DNA of 64,000 nucleotides from Ischnura elegans. Its lineage: Eukaryota > Arthropoda > Insecta > Odonata > Coenagrionidae. Positions within the stretch are counted from its first letter, which is position 1. Each line of letters opens with the position of its first letter. Below are positions 11,313 through 22,559 of the stretch, in pieces. The stretch is taken from contig NC_060254.1 of the NCBI RefSeq assembly GCF_921293095.1, forward strand, positions 186,001 through 250,000, in the 5' to 3' direction. The translations under genes were made by a program, and so were the position numbers. Below the pieces are notes generated by a model. The model searched no databases, was not told the origin of the DNA, and saw only the letters and a list, made by a program, of their open reading frames with translations.

Positions 11313-12060
11313 TCTTCTTTTTATACTGGACAATCCTCACCAAAGCACCCAGAGCAAATCGAATTGCAATATAAATCCACTTTTCTACGACCACATGAAA
11401 CGACGCACTCTTTCTTATGATTATAAAAAATCATTTTGAGAAGTTCTTCCCTAGCAGGCGGTCTGTTCATTTTAAAAGGGTGAAATGGTAAATAACTAAA
11501 TGTATTCACATGTGCACATTACATATAACACAATCTAACGGATACTGCATGGCTTCCAGTGGACTACACGCATGCGGACACGATACACGCGTGCGAGCGT
11601 ACACATTTGTATGTACACATTTAATGGGTATGCGTGTTTATTTTGGAGTACATTTGAGTGTATACGTCAGTGCTAAACGTGTAGCATAGAAAGTACATAT
11701 CGGTTTTGTAGATTATGATAGCAATCTGAATTGCGCTGTTCGAATTTTTCGAAAAAAATTAATTAATTAAATTTTCAAACATATCTCCTTCGTTTGCTTT
11801 GTTGTTGTTAAATTGTTCATTTAAAATATTTTTTAGGTTTTTTTAAGGGCTACTAGTTACTCTTTTTAAGGTCCTTTTAATTCCTTAATTTTGAAAGGGG
11901 TTAGTTTAAAGGGTTTAAATAAGATGGGGCTCGCTTGTAAATAGAGACTTAAAACGACCATATGTCAATAAATATTTATCGTTAAAAATATTCACTTAAA
12001 GCAAAATCTGTGAAATTACATTTGCTACAATTTGTTACGCCAACTTTTCTCGTATTTCCC
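11313..12060. other. unassigned AT-rich DNA
   Basis: No gene recognised. The stretch includes a tract of direct GGTTTTTTTAAGG-like words near 11840 but nothing classifiable. Confidence 0.4.
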
Positions 12061-12074
12061 CTACTCCTATTTCC

Positions 12075-12640
12075 CCTACTCCATGCCTTCTAAAGCCGTT
12101 GAACTGCCGGATTATGCTCTTTATCGCAATGATCGCGTTGGAAAAGGCGGCGGTGGTGTAGGAGTGTACGTACGTAACGACTTAAAATGTAAAGTACTTT
12201 CCACGAGTGAGTCCAACTATGACAGGCGGCCGGAATATCTTTTTGTTGAGATTAAAATAAATGTCACTAAGATTCTTATCGGCATTATCTACAGGCCACC
12301 TAAACTGGGTCATTTAGGCGACTTGGATTCGGCAATATCTGAATATGCCACGGAATATGAACATATAATAATAGTTGGAGATTTTAATGCAAACTTTAAT
12401 ACAGAAGCGCACGACACAGTCTTTTTTAAGCGAATATTCTCCGAAAACAATCTCAAAATCCTACCGTTAGGCCCAACTAATACTACGAAAACTTCGTCAA
12501 CATGGATTGATCTTATGGCAACGGCAAAAAAGAAAAGGTTATTGCGCACGGACAGCTTCCAGTTCCTGGTATCTCTTCTCACGACCTACTGTACCTTACT
12601 TACTCAGTTAAAGCCAAAAAGTTTGAGCAAAAGCTTATAA
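12075..12640 (+). pseudogene. LINE endonuclease domain, N-truncated and frameshifted
   Basis: Exonuclease-endonuclease-phosphatase fold that nicks target DNA for target-primed reverse transcription. Visible in order: LPDYALYRNDR, GKGGGGVGVYVR, IIYRPP, the catalytic IIVGDFNANF at about 12367-12396, and TSSTWIDLMAT near 12490-12525. The final catalytic SSHD motif occurs at about 12571-12588 but in the next frame, so a one-base indel lies between, most likely in the A-rich tract at 12525-12540. The catalytic glutamate region at the N-terminus is absent. Nicking activity is therefore lost in this copy. Confidence 0.85.
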
Positions 12641-12762
12641 GTCAACGAAACATCAAGGAAATAAACGACGATGAATTACTTAATGCAGCATTTTTACTAC
12701 CATGGGCCAATATTGAATTCACCAATTCAGTTGACGACAAAGTTGAGAGACTAAACTCACTG

Positions 12763-14778
12763 ATGACTTATCTGCTTGAAAAATTTGCCCCTGTAAAGGT
12801 GATCCGAGTTTCCAAGCCACGCGCGCCCTGGTTAAAGTCAGAAATAAAACAATCAATGGCAAAACGAGATTCAGCCTTCCGCTTTTTTAAGAAAACTAGG
12901 ACTCTCAATGCATTTCAAAGATACAAAAACTTGAGAAACAGGACGAAACAGCTCATAAGAAATGCGAAGATCAAATTCTTTCACTCAGTTACTAAATCTA
13001 ACCACTCTCCAGGTAAATTATGGAACAAACTTAAATCACTTGGCATAGGTAAAAATAAAGTCTTCAATCTCCCTCCTGACTTGTGTCTGAACTCCTTAAA
13101 TGATAAGTTTTCCCAGCCCCCCAACCTTATTCAAGCCGAGATCAAAGATAAAACTCTAAAACTGTACGCCTCAAAAGACACATGCATACTAAACAGTGAC
13201 CAAAAATTTGAATTTACCCCTATTACCCAAATACAAGTTGAATCGTGTTTCAAGAAAATTAAGTCTAAAGCACAAGGTTCGGATGGTATACCACTAGATT
13301 TCATAAAAAAGCTATTTCCTGTCATTATCCCATACATCACCAACATTTTTAACTCCTCTCTATTTCAAAATCACTTCCCAAGTCAATGGAAGCGAGCATT
13401 AATCAGACCTATTCCAAAAAAGAATAATTCCCAAGGGGAAAAAGAATTCCGTCCAATATCCTTTCTTCCCATCCTTTCCAAAGTTCTAGAAAAACTTGTA
13501 TATGAGCAGATAACACATTTCTTAAAGTGCAACAGTATTCTCGATAAATTTCAGTCTGGCTTCAGACACGGTCACAGCACATCTACCGCTTTAACTAAAA
13601 TCACCGATGACTTGAGACGCTCCATGGATCAAAAAGAAGTTTCAGTACTCGTTTTGCTTGATTTTTCGAAAGCTTTTGATTCCTTAGACAAAGATATCCT
13701 AGCAGCAAAAATGAGAGGCATGGGTTTTTCTCCTACGGTAGTCCATTGGATAACATCATACTTAACAGGCCGGCATCAGCGAGTGATTACAAATGATTTC
13801 TGCTCAAGGTGGATCGAAACCACAAGAGGTGCGCCCCAAGGCTCTATTCTAGGACCTCTGCTATTCTCTCTGTACATTAATGATTGCCCTTCAGTGATAA
13901 ATCATTCTAAATATCATCTTTATGCTGACGATCTCCAAGTGTACCTAAATTCAAATGTTAAAAGCCTGTTCAATGGAATATGTAATCTAAATAATGACCT
14001 AGAAAATATCAACAATTGGAGCAAATCCAACTTCCTAAGCATAAACCCTAGTAAGTCCCAAGCTATTATAATTGGATATCCTAAAATACTAAAGTCAATC
14101 GACAGAGATCAATTACCGCAACTACACATCTCCGATTCTCCCATAAAGTACTGCGACGAAGTTATTAATCTAGGATTGATCATTGATGAAAGTCTGTCTT
14201 GGTCATCTCATATAACTAAGATATGTAAAGCAGTGAATAAGTCATTATTTCCATTAATACGTTTCAGAAACATTATTCCTCTCTCCTTAAAGAAGCAATT
14301 AATTTCAACATTAATACTTCCCCATTTTGATTATGCCGATGTTGCCTTTCAAGACATATCTCAGATGCTGTCGAATAAACTTCACCGCTCCTTCAACGCC
14401 TGCATTAGGTTCATATTTAATTTACAAATATCAGATCATACCACCAATCATATTAACGATCTCAAATGGTTAAAGCCTAGTTCTCGACGCCGGATGCATA
14501 TCCTTTGTCTTCTCTATCAAATCTTACAGACAAATACACCAGCGTACCTCAGAGACGAATTTCAAAAACTTAGTAGAATACACGACTCAAATACGAGGGG
14601 AAATGAAAAACTCGTTATACCTCACCACCGGACAGTCAGATTCAATAAATCATTCATTGTTACTGCATACCGCGAATGGAACAACATTGACCTACCACTA
14701 CGTAAATCATCATCACTCGCCTCCTTCAAAAAGGCACTACACGTAAAACTTCTTCGAGAACAACAGCAAGACATGTAA
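12763..14778 (+). CDS. LINE reverse transcriptase (open 671-codon frame)
   Basis: RNA-dependent DNA polymerase of a non-LTR retrotransposon, acting on its own transcript at a nicked chromosomal site. The frame is open upstream to about 12545, where the endonuclease SSHD motif belongs to it, so the ATG at 12763 is only the first methionine of the surviving frame, not a true start. Visible RT blocks: GSDGIPLDFI (block 1), FRPISFLPILSKVLEKLV, VLLDFSKAFDSLD with the first catalytic aspartate (about 13657-13689), GAPQGSILGPLLF (13825-13863), and the catalytic YADD box at 13921-13932. Thumb and connection regions extend to the stop. No RNase H. The lack of stops over 2 kb suggests a fairly young insertion despite the broken endonuclease. 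Confidence 0.92.
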   Translation: MTYLLEKFAPVKVIRVSKPRAPWLKSEIKQSMAKRDSAFRFFKKTRTLNAFQRYKNLRNRTKQLIRNAKIKFFHSVTKSNHSPGKLWNKLKSLGIGKNKVFNLPPDLCLNSLNDKFSQPPNLIQAEIKDKTLKLYASKDTCILNSDQKFEFTPITQIQVESCFKKIKSKAQGSDGIPLDFIKKLFPVIIPYITNIFNSSLFQNHFPSQWKRALIRPIPKKNNSQGEKEFRPISFLPILSKVLEKLVYEQITHFLKCNSILDKFQSGFRHGHSTSTALTKITDDLRRSMDQKEVSVLVLLDFSKAFDSLDKDILAAKMRGMGFSPTVVHWITSYLTGRHQRVITNDFCSRWIETTRGAPQGSILGPLLFSLYINDCPSVINHSKYHLYADDLQVYLNSNVKSLFNGICNLNNDLENINNWSKSNFLSINPSKSQAIIIGYPKILKSIDRDQLPQLHISDSPIKYCDEVINLGLIIDESLSWSSHITKICKAVNKSLFPLIRFRNIIPLSLKKQLISTLILPHFDYADVAFQDISQMLSNKLHRSFNACIRFIFNLQISDHTTNHINDLKWLKPSSRRRMHILCLLYQILQTNTPAYLRDEFQKLSRIHDSNTRGNEKLVIPHHRTVRFNKSFIVTAYREWNNIDLPLRKSSSLASFKKALHVKLLREQQQDM

Positions 14779-15239
14779 CATCACGGGAACAGTACGAAAG
14801 ATTCATCAATTATCTCATCCGGCTTCATCTAATTTTCCTTTTCTTTACAGGTACTGGGTGAAATTTTCCATGTAATTCATTGTATTTGTATACTCAGGTT
14901 TACATTAGCTTTCTCAGTAGGTTTTCGCAGGTTTTTCACGCCCCCCTTCTTGTGTGGGCGTTTTCCTGCAGTGGGTTTTTTCCAATAAGGACGACAGTCA
15001 ATATCCTTAGGTTTTTCCCACGTTCACTAACATCTTTTTACACTTGGTCAATAGTAACTTTGTTAAATTATAATGCTAATTGTTGATTGAAAATGGAACT
15101 TCTACTTATTTTTATGTAATTTCTCTGCATTTAATTTCATGAGCAACTAGACAATGTATTTAACTGCATATATTTAATGTTTGACGAGGGGTTAGATGGA
15201 AGATGGGACTTTCTAGTCCCAATCTCGCCCAATAAAGAC

Positions 15240-15270
15240 GTATTATTATTATTATTATTATTATTATTCC
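15240..15270 (+). repeat. (ATT)n microsatellite, LINE 3' tail
   Basis: About ten ATT repeats directly follow the polyadenylation-like AATAAAGACG. Short simple-sequence tails of this kind are typical of CR1/L2-related LINEs instead of poly(A). Confidence 0.85.
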
Positions 15271-16460
15271 ATTATTCCCCAGGTGAATGTTTGTCCTAGT
15301 ATCCTCCTTTTGCTGAATATCTTATTTTTTATTGATTGTGACTAACATTTGGCCATTTCCATTACGTTTATATCGTTCGTCTTTAAATCCCTCGCTGTCT
15401 CGGCTATGACTACTGCTGTGGGAAAATCCAAAGGTATAGGTATTAATCCTTTCTCGCTGGATATTGCCTTAGAAAGCATTCTTGGGTTTAATTGATGGCC
15501 CTCTCGATATAAAAGCCACATTGAACCAGTTTTTTCTTGACATTTGCCTTCATGCTTACGGTCCTAAAATCTTAATACTTCTCTGCTCTCTTATTTTTGA
15601 GAATAGGAATACATTTCTCCTCTATAAATTACTAGTTCTACCGTAGAATGGGGTGACTGTGTGATTGGGGGGTTACTTTGTCCTTTTTTGCATTTCACAT
15701 CTTGCGTCGCGACCCTTCGTCTCACTAAAGACATTCACTGCGCATTTCATTTGTCAGACATTCCGCGCCATGTTGCGGTAGCCTTCTTAGCACGTGTAGT
15801 TAGAGGTGGAAAAATTACTTGCTTCTTTTTTCTCAAAAAATATCTTTAAAAAGCTTTATTTCTAAAACATGGTTTTTAAGGAATAAAATGAAGTCCGGCA
15901 GGGTGTAGGTACCGTAAATTTTCATATGCGTGTATTTTTTCTGCTTTAAGATTTAATATTCATTGAAACACTTTGTGGCTTACATCCAAGACGATAAAAG
16001 GTTGGGCCATCGTAGATGTAGCTTTGCCAAAGCATTAAATGCTTGTAAGCTAAGTAGATATAGTTTTTGATTGGTGGAAATTGTGACATTTTTTACTACA
16101 CTTTCTAGCCCAAAAATAATTTACAACGTTAAGTACGTGTAAACATGCAAAACTTGTTAAAAATTCACCCCATTAGACGGTATTCATTATTAATACAGAT
16201 GTTTACTGATTAGGGCGTACTGCAAACATTTTCATTCAGAATTCCACATACGTATAACATTTTAATAATGGTAGCATTATTTTAAAACATGCCAGAAAAT
16301 CGATTAAGAAGTTGCCATGTCGCCAGTAAGTTCAATCAAATAGAAGACGGAATTCCCTTGTAAGTGAGTTTTGCATTTATTGTTAGTGTGAATGCGATTT
16401 CAATACATTCGTGAATGTTAGTAGTAATAGGTAATATTTTATAACGTTAATGGCGAAAAG
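15271..16460. other. unassigned AT-rich DNA
   Basis: No gene or classified repeat seen. The last 100 bp before the minisatellite (about 16455-16560) is purine-rich (GGGATGGGAGAGGGGAGGGG), that is, of opposite strand bias to the array. Confidence 0.45.
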
Positions 16461-16566
16461 GTGGCTGGCGAAAGGGAAAGGGGATGAAAAAGGGATGGGA
16501 GAGGGGAGGGGATTCGCATCCGAAAGGGGAAAGATAGGGTTAGAATAGCTGATCAAGGATGGAGAG

Positions 16567-18538
16567 GGAATCCCATCCCCCGTCCCATCCCCCGTCCCAT
16601 CCCCCGTCCCATCCCCCGTCCCATCCCCCGTCCCATTCCCCGTCCCGTCCCGCCTCCCGTTCCCCATCCCGTCCCCGATCCCGTCCCCCGTCCCGTCCGA
16701 CCTCCCGTCCCCCCTCCCGTTTCCCGTCCCGTCCACCGTCCCGCCCCCGATCCCGTCCCCCGTCCCGTCCCCCGTCCCGTCCTCCGTCCCGTCCCCCCTC
16801 CCTTCCCCCATCACGTCCTAACCGCCTCCCGTCCACCATCCCGTCCCCGATCCCGTCCCCCGTCCCGTCCGACCTCCCTTCCCCCATCCCGTCCCCCATC
16901 CCGTCCCCCCTCCCGTTTCCCGTCCCGTCCCCCGTCCCCCGTCCCGCCCCTGATCCCGTCCCCGATCCCGTCCCCCGTCCCGTCCCTCGACCCGTCCCCC
17001 TCCCGTCCCCCGTCCCGTCACCTCTCCCTTCCCCCATCACGTCCTGACCGCCTCCCGTCCCCCATCCCGTCCCCGATTCCGTCCCCCATTCCGTCCCCCT
17101 CCCGTCCCCCTCCCCGTTCCCCTTCCCGTCCCCCGTCACGTCCCCCGTCCCGTCCCCCGTCCCGTCCCCCCTCCCTTCCCCCAACGCGTCCCGTCCCCCC
17201 TCCCTTCCCCCAACCCGTCCCGTCCCGTACCCCCTCCCGTTTCCCGTCCCGTTTCCCGTCCCGTTCCGTCCCGTCCCCGATCCCGTCCCCCGTCCCGTCC
17301 CCCCTCCCTTCCCCAAACGCGTCCCGTCCCCCCTCCCTTCCCCCAACCCGTCCCGTCCCGTACCCCCTCCCGTTTCCCGTCCCGTTTCCCGTCCCGTTCC
17401 GTCCCGTCCCCGATCCCGTCCCCGATCCCGTCCCCGATCCCGTCCCCCGATACCGTCCCCCGATACCGTCCCCCGTCCCGTCCCCGATCCCTTCCCCCGT
17501 CCCGTCTCCCTCCCGTCCCCCTCCCGTCCCCCGTCTCGTCCTCCCTCCCTTCCCCATCCCGTCCCTTCCCCCTCACGTCCCCCGTCCCGTCCCACCTGTC
17601 ATTTCCCATCCCGTCACGACCGCCTCCCGTCCCCCATCCCGTCCCCGATACCGTCCCCCGTCCCGTCCCGTCCGCCGTCCCGTACCCCCTCCCGTTTTCC
17701 GTCCCGCCCCCCGTCCCTTCCCCATCCCGTTCCGTACCCCCTCCCGTCCCCCGTCACGTACCCCGTCCCGTCCCTCCTCCCTACCCCCATTCCGTCCCGT
17801 CCCCCCTCGCGTTTCCCGTCCCGTCCCCCGTCCCGTCCCCCGTCCCGTCCCCCATCCCGTCTCGTCCGCCGTCCCTTACCCCCTCCCGTTTCCCGTCCCG
17901 TCCCCTTTCCCTTCCCACATCCCGTACCCCAAGCCGTCCCCCGTCCCGTCCCCTGTCCCGTCCCGTCCCCATCCCGTCTCATCCGCCGTCCCGTACCCCC
18001 TCCCGTTTCCCGTCCCGTCCCCCATCCCGTCTCGTCCGCCGTCCCTTACCCCCTCCCGTTTCCCGTCCCGTCCCCTTTCCCTTCCCACATCCCGTCCCCC
18101 AAGCCGTCCCCCGTCCCTTCCCCCATCCCGTCCCGTCCCCCCTCCCTTCCCCATCCCGTTTCGTCCCCAGTCCCGTCCCCCCTCCCTTCCCCCATCCCGT
18201 CCCGTCCCCCGTCTCGTCCCCCTCCCGTCCCCCATCCCGTCCCCGATCCCGTTCCCCGTCCCGTCCATCCTCCCTTCCCCCATCCCGTTCCGTCCCCAGT
18301 CCCGTCCCCCCTCCCTTCCCCCATCCCGTCCCCGATCCCGTTCCCCGTCCCGTCCATCCTCCCTTCCCCCATCCCGTTCCGTCCCCAGTCCCGTCCCCTC
18401 TCACTTCCCCCATACCGTCCCGTCCCCAGTCCCGTCCCCCCTCCATTCCACCATCCCGTCCGGTACCCCCTCCCGTCCCCCATCCCGTCCCCGATCCCGT
18501 CACCCGCCCCGTCCCCCGTCCCGTCCCCCATCCCGTCC
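16567..18538. repeat. C-rich minisatellite, about 2 kb, with higher-order repeats
   Basis: The plus strand is almost entirely C and T with isolated G and A. The array begins with a clean 12-mer, CCCATCCCCCGT, repeated about five times (16571-16635), then becomes a mixture of CCCGTC, CCCATC, CCCCTC and CCCGATC words. Larger units repeat inside it: blocks around AACGCG at 17183 and 17317 (period 134), CTTCCCACATCCCG at 17911 and 18081 (period 170), and CCGTCCATCC at 18261 and 18350 (period 89). The minus strand carries repeated GGGACGGG runs with G-quadruplex potential. Long open frames on both strands (up to 351 codons of Gly/Arg/Asp/Thr or Pro/Ser/Arg) are by-products of the repeat. Confidence 0.95.
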
Positions 18539-18882
18539 TACACTCCGCTGGTCGCTGGTATGGTTATAAAACTGGATAAGAGAGAGCTTAAATTAGAGCC
18601 AAAATAATTCAATGAAAAAAGAAGAGTACCTCTATGGAGTAATGTACTTTGCAATCACAAATGCTCTTAGAAAATGCTTTATGTGTATGTAACACAAAGG
18701 CATCAGAGCCAAGAATAAATTGTTTCAGAGATTCAATACAAGATAAATAATTATTTGGCATGTAATTCATTGGCTTTATAATTAAGACCCAACATTTATT
18801 TTAAAAAAAATGATACAATTATCATTGTGCCTAGGGTTTCAGATTTTACAGTAAGAAGTCAATTTTACTATGGTTTGCATAA
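18539..18882. other. unassigned AT-rich DNA
   Basis: Nothing recognised between the minisatellite and the small TIR element. Confidence 0.4.
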
Positions 18883-19119
18883 GTGCCGTAGCCAGGAATT
18901 CCTTTCCTTGGGGTCCAAAACCATCGGGGAAAAAACAGGGTACTAAGTAATGGTTTCAAACTAATTTTAACACTTTTCAAAATCCAAAAAACTTAATTTG
19001 TTATGTATTTATTTGTAAGTACATGATATTTAAATATTTTGTTTTCTTTTATGAGGGAAAATAATTGTTTTTATTTTTTGGGGATGTCTGGACCCCCCTC
19101 TGGTTATACCGCTGGCTAC
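18883..19119. mobile_element. small nonautonomous TIR element
   Basis: The left end GTGCCGTAGCCAGGAATTCC and the inverted right end GTAGCCAGCGGTATAACCAG share the GTAGCCAG core. The interior is AT-rich with a short GGGGTCC/GGACCCCCC pair near the ends. It resembles the hAT-type MITEs at 54618 and 58204 (GGCGCAGCCAGGAATTAAGG). The target duplication is unclear. Confidence 0.45.
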
Positions 19120-20964
19120 TATTATACTATACTTAAGTCATTTTAGGATGGAGTTTGATAGCATTAAATCAGAGTAAATTGTTTGATTTTGTTTTGTAAT
19201 CACTAAAAAAAGTTGTATTATTCAGTATTTAGATTCTGTCATGTCATTTTCTTCAACATAAATTATAAAAACCTCTTAATGGTCACACTCAATTATCTTA
19301 TTTCCACTGAATGTATTGACTTGTATCAGCCTCAAAAGAACATGATGTGAAATTTGCAATTGCATTTGAAAGTAATGAACTAAAATTCTAATTATTCATT
19401 TCATAAGTAAAACAGGGGAGGCATAACTTAGCTAGCCACTCAAGAGAGATGTTGGGAAGCCAGTGGCAGAGCAGGCAAGTGCTAGGGGCAAGAGGAAGCA
19501 AGCCATAACTGATGAGCAAATTTAATTAGATCTGATTGTAAATAATTAGGCATTTAAAAATTATTTGGAATTGAGATTCATTTATTAATTAAAATTTTGT
19601 TTGAGAATTTTCAATAAATTATTTAATATTGCTGGCCTTCACCCTCTAATCTGTACAATGCTTAATTAATTTGTTTTGGATCTAACAATCCCTGCATAAG
19701 GTGAGGGTATAGTTAACGGCTATAACTAATTTATATGAATAAGGAGTAATTGTGGAGGTGGAGAATAATATTGTAGGATGTAGTATTCTGAAAAGCTATT
19801 ATTGAATCGGCGTGTGCTCATTCCAATACTACGAAACCAAAAATAAAAAACATTTGATCCTCCTACAGACCGCCTGACGGTTGTAATAACCCAATCATTA
19901 AACTCTAGAGACAAATAAACACTATATAGGCAAGAATTCGGGAAGAAACTTCACCAAGGAGACCATGTCCCCTCTGTAGATTAGAGAACAAAAGGTAAAT
20001 TTCATGGAGGAGAGAAAAATATAGCTGCGAGGTTGGTTCATTGGTAGCTATGTTTACATCATCCACTTGATAGTGTGGGAGCAACTACACCTTAGCTGGT
20101 ACAGAAATAAGTGTTTGCCTACTTTACAGGGATATTAGTGCATACGTATACAGTTGGTTGGTAAATAATTCCATTGGTAAGTTGATTCTACCATGTTTCA
20201 GCTGCTATATGATCAATATTAGGAACTAATTCTTCTTTTTTGGTATTTTCATGGTTGTGGGAATGAAGTCGCATGTTTTTGCAAAGGAGCAGGTGTACCT
20301 GAGATGGACTTGAAACATGAGTTTGCATACCTTGCAGGGGTATGGAGCGTAGTCTGCTGGCATTTCCATTGATATGTTGATTCTATTGTGTTTCAGCTCT
20401 TATATGATCACAATTACTACTTCTGTTTTACTGTTTAAATTCCATAGCAAAGAAATCACAAATATTGAGTCTTATAAAAAAAGTTAAACGTTTTAAATAT
20501 AGACAGTTTAAGCTATAAAGAGAATGGCTCAATTCTGATTTCACCTCTGTGAGAAGTAAAATGAGAAGAGAAAAGTGTTTATGAGAAAGCTGAGCTCATT
20601 GCGATTATGCTTTATCTACAAGAACCCCTTGTCAACATTAAAATTGAAAGTGATAATTTAGATCAGAGGTAATAATTCAAATATTACCTGTGCCTTTTGG
20701 CATTGAAAATCACATTTTATTCAAATATAGTACCATAAGACATGGTAGTATAAGTCCTACAAAAAAATAAGGCATCGGGAGCTGAAGTGATATATTTGCA
20801 TAGATAGTTATTAAAATACAGGAGGGAAAACTTGAATCCAGATCTACAAAAAATGTGGTCTGCAGGGATATTCCTACACATTTCGAGATGAACTGCAACA
20901 TTCTTATCCCAAAAAAGAATGGATAAAAGAAATTTGAAGATTTTAGGACCAAAAGCCTAAATCA
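19120..20964. other. unassigned AT-rich DNA with a weak tandem duplication
   Basis: No gene seen. Two diverged direct copies, about 20125-20240 and 20325-20430, share GTTGATTCTA and GTTTCAGCT, followed by CTATATGATCA and CTTATATGATCA respectively. Short minus-strand frames (20710-20952, 20993-21190) have no recognisable domain, and the second overlaps the LINE relic. Confidence 0.4.
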
Positions 20965-21400
20965 TCAAATACTATCTATGGAGTATGTTTCTTCATGGGA
21001 ACAAGGCATATGTGTTGACAAGAGTAGAGGAGACAAGAGAGGGAACAATCCAAACGTGATAGAATAATAAAAAGAAAGTGGGATGTCCAATTAAGGAATG
21101 GGGTCTTGCAGAGTATAGTGTGGAGATGTTGGGAATAAAAGAAGCCTTATTAAAAACTTTAGAAGAATAAAGGATATCATAACTGGCCACATCTTTAGGG
21201 ATGGTGTCATGATGACGACCATTGTCGAAGGACAGGTGGACAAGAAGAGGTTAAGGGACATACCTTACTGAGTGGCAATGGACAAGCTAATAAGAATACA
21301 TTCGAGAAGTTAGGCTTAGTTATGAAAAATTAGCAGAAGGGAAAGTGGAGTGCATAGTTGCTTCAAACCAATCTTCGGAATGATGACTTGTGACGATAAT
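20965..21400 (+). pseudogene. LINE 3' relic, RT C-terminal region, decayed
   Basis: Broken frames reproduce the characteristic C-terminus of a non-LTR reverse transcriptase: FVWSMFLHGNKAYVLTRVEE near 20973, a GH(I/L)-type block read as ITGHIFRDGVM near 21180, then IVEGQ...KKRLRDI, and finally YEKLAEGKVECIVASNQSSE ending near 21381. Several stops and frame changes. The pattern (GHI.R...IEGK..GRPR...WR..ANQ) is that of RTE-like or related LINEs and differs from the other LINE families here. A second scrap of the same type lies at 31740-31900. Confidence 0.65.
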
Positions 21401-21960
21401 TATGATGAAACAATTAGAAGAGCAGCATGATAAAAGATAAAATAACAGCCGAATGATTCTCCAGCTGATCCAGTTCTATTCCTTTTATTTTTGCAATGCT
21501 GAAAAAGTACTCTTGTGACGTGGCTATAATTTCCATTCAATTATGAGGGAAGAATGGCTGTAAAATCACGTAACACGCCAGTTTAAGAAAAATAATTGAA
21601 GAAGTATTGGAAAACATATTGAAAAATTCCAGAACCAACTTAAGAATGTGGCAAACTTGACTTGTATTCTAAGCAATATTTGAGCAAATCCTAAAACCCA
21701 ACGGAAAAATCTGACCCATAAAAATCCTAATTAAAAAAAAAAACAAAAAAACTGAGAGATATTTTTATAACGAAGTGGAAATTTGAACTTTTTGGCCAAT
21801 GTTCATTATTAGAACAAAATGCTTCAACAGACACTAAGACTACGAAATTTATGGTACCTAAACTGAATAGTGGATATCAACCTTGAATGAATATAAAAAT
21901 ACTAAAACAAATGGTAACCATAAATGATTCTCTGGAAGTATAATACAAATAGAGTGCATT

Positions 21961-22231
21961 CACAGGTGGATTTAGGGGGGGGGGGCACGGGAGCACATGC
22001 GCCCCAGATGCTCAAAATATATAGACAAAATTTTTAATATGGTTATCATTAAGTTTGTTTATTTTGAATACTATGGAGTATCAACCATATTATTTAATAA
22101 TGATAACTTTGATATCAAAAAAGAGGATGTTTTCTACAGTAATTGTTGTATTTTTTGTTTTTAATCTCAAATATGATTAGACCTGTCATACCCTACCTGT
22201 CTCAGAAAAAAATCCTGGATCCGTCCCTGTG
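21961..22231. mobile_element. 271-bp nonautonomous TIR element
   Basis: The termini CACAGGTGGATTTAGG and (inverted) CACAGGGACGGATCCAGG form a TIR, and TGCATT flanks both sides (21955-21960 and 22232-22237). The interior is AT-rich except for a G-run at 21975-21985. No coding capacity. The TIR style resembles hAT-derived MITEs, but a 6-bp duplication is not the hAT norm of 8, so the superfamily is left open. Confidence 0.65.
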
Positions 22232-22456
22232 TGCATTTTTAAAACTATAATTTCAAAAATGTTTTCATCTACTCTAAAAAAAATAGTGATTACCCTAAGG
22301 TCACCAAATAATAATCCACTATTGGCAAGAACACCTCTCCTTCTCATACCTATTGCAGCAGCACAATCACAATATACCAAAACAAACTTCCCATAGAATT
22401 TAACAAAAATAAAAATATGAACCAACAGAAGAAATGTGACAAAGTGATTTTCTTAC

Positions 22457-22545
22457 CGTTTGGCATGGTCAGTTCACCGTCAGAATCTGGGTCAACACGA
22501 TTTTTCCACCAGCTTTCTGCCCACACCCTCCAAGATGGCTTGCAG
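22457..22545 (-). CDS. candidate internal exon of a host gene (unassigned)
   Basis: On the minus strand an 89-nt open segment has a strong acceptor (TTTATCTCCCCTCAG immediately before 22545) and a consensus donor (AACG/GTAAGA at 22457-22451). In the only open phase it reads CKPSWRVWAESWWKN followed by RVDPDSDGELTMPNG at the donor; it starts on the third base of a codon and ends on the first base. The composition, tryptophan-rich then acidic, looks like real protein rather than repeat. I do not recognise the family, and the flanking parts of the 183-codon open frame (22350-22901) look non-coding. No matching upstream or downstream exon was identified in the window, so a chance splice pair is possible. 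Confidence 0.35.
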
Positions 22546-22559
22546 CTGAGGGGAGATAA

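Larger units (their letters stand above)
12075..15270 (+). mobile_element. 5'-truncated non-LTR retrotransposon, CR1/L2-Jockey group
   Basis: The order is apurinic endonuclease (incomplete N-terminus), reverse transcriptase, 3' UTR with AATAAA at 15231-15236 and an (ATT)n tail at 15240-15269. Absence of RNase H, the RT style and the simple ATT tail fit the CR1/L2/Daphne or Jockey assemblage; the clade is not resolved. The homology starts in the endonuclease just after where the catalytic SETW segment would be, so roughly the first third of a full element, including ORF1, is missing. I could not identify a convincing target duplication. Confidence 0.88.

Noticed and set aside
16383-18531. Long open frames on both strands (up to 351 codons) in the C-rich array
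   Set aside because: They are low-complexity translations of the minisatellite, overlap in several frames and have no domain.
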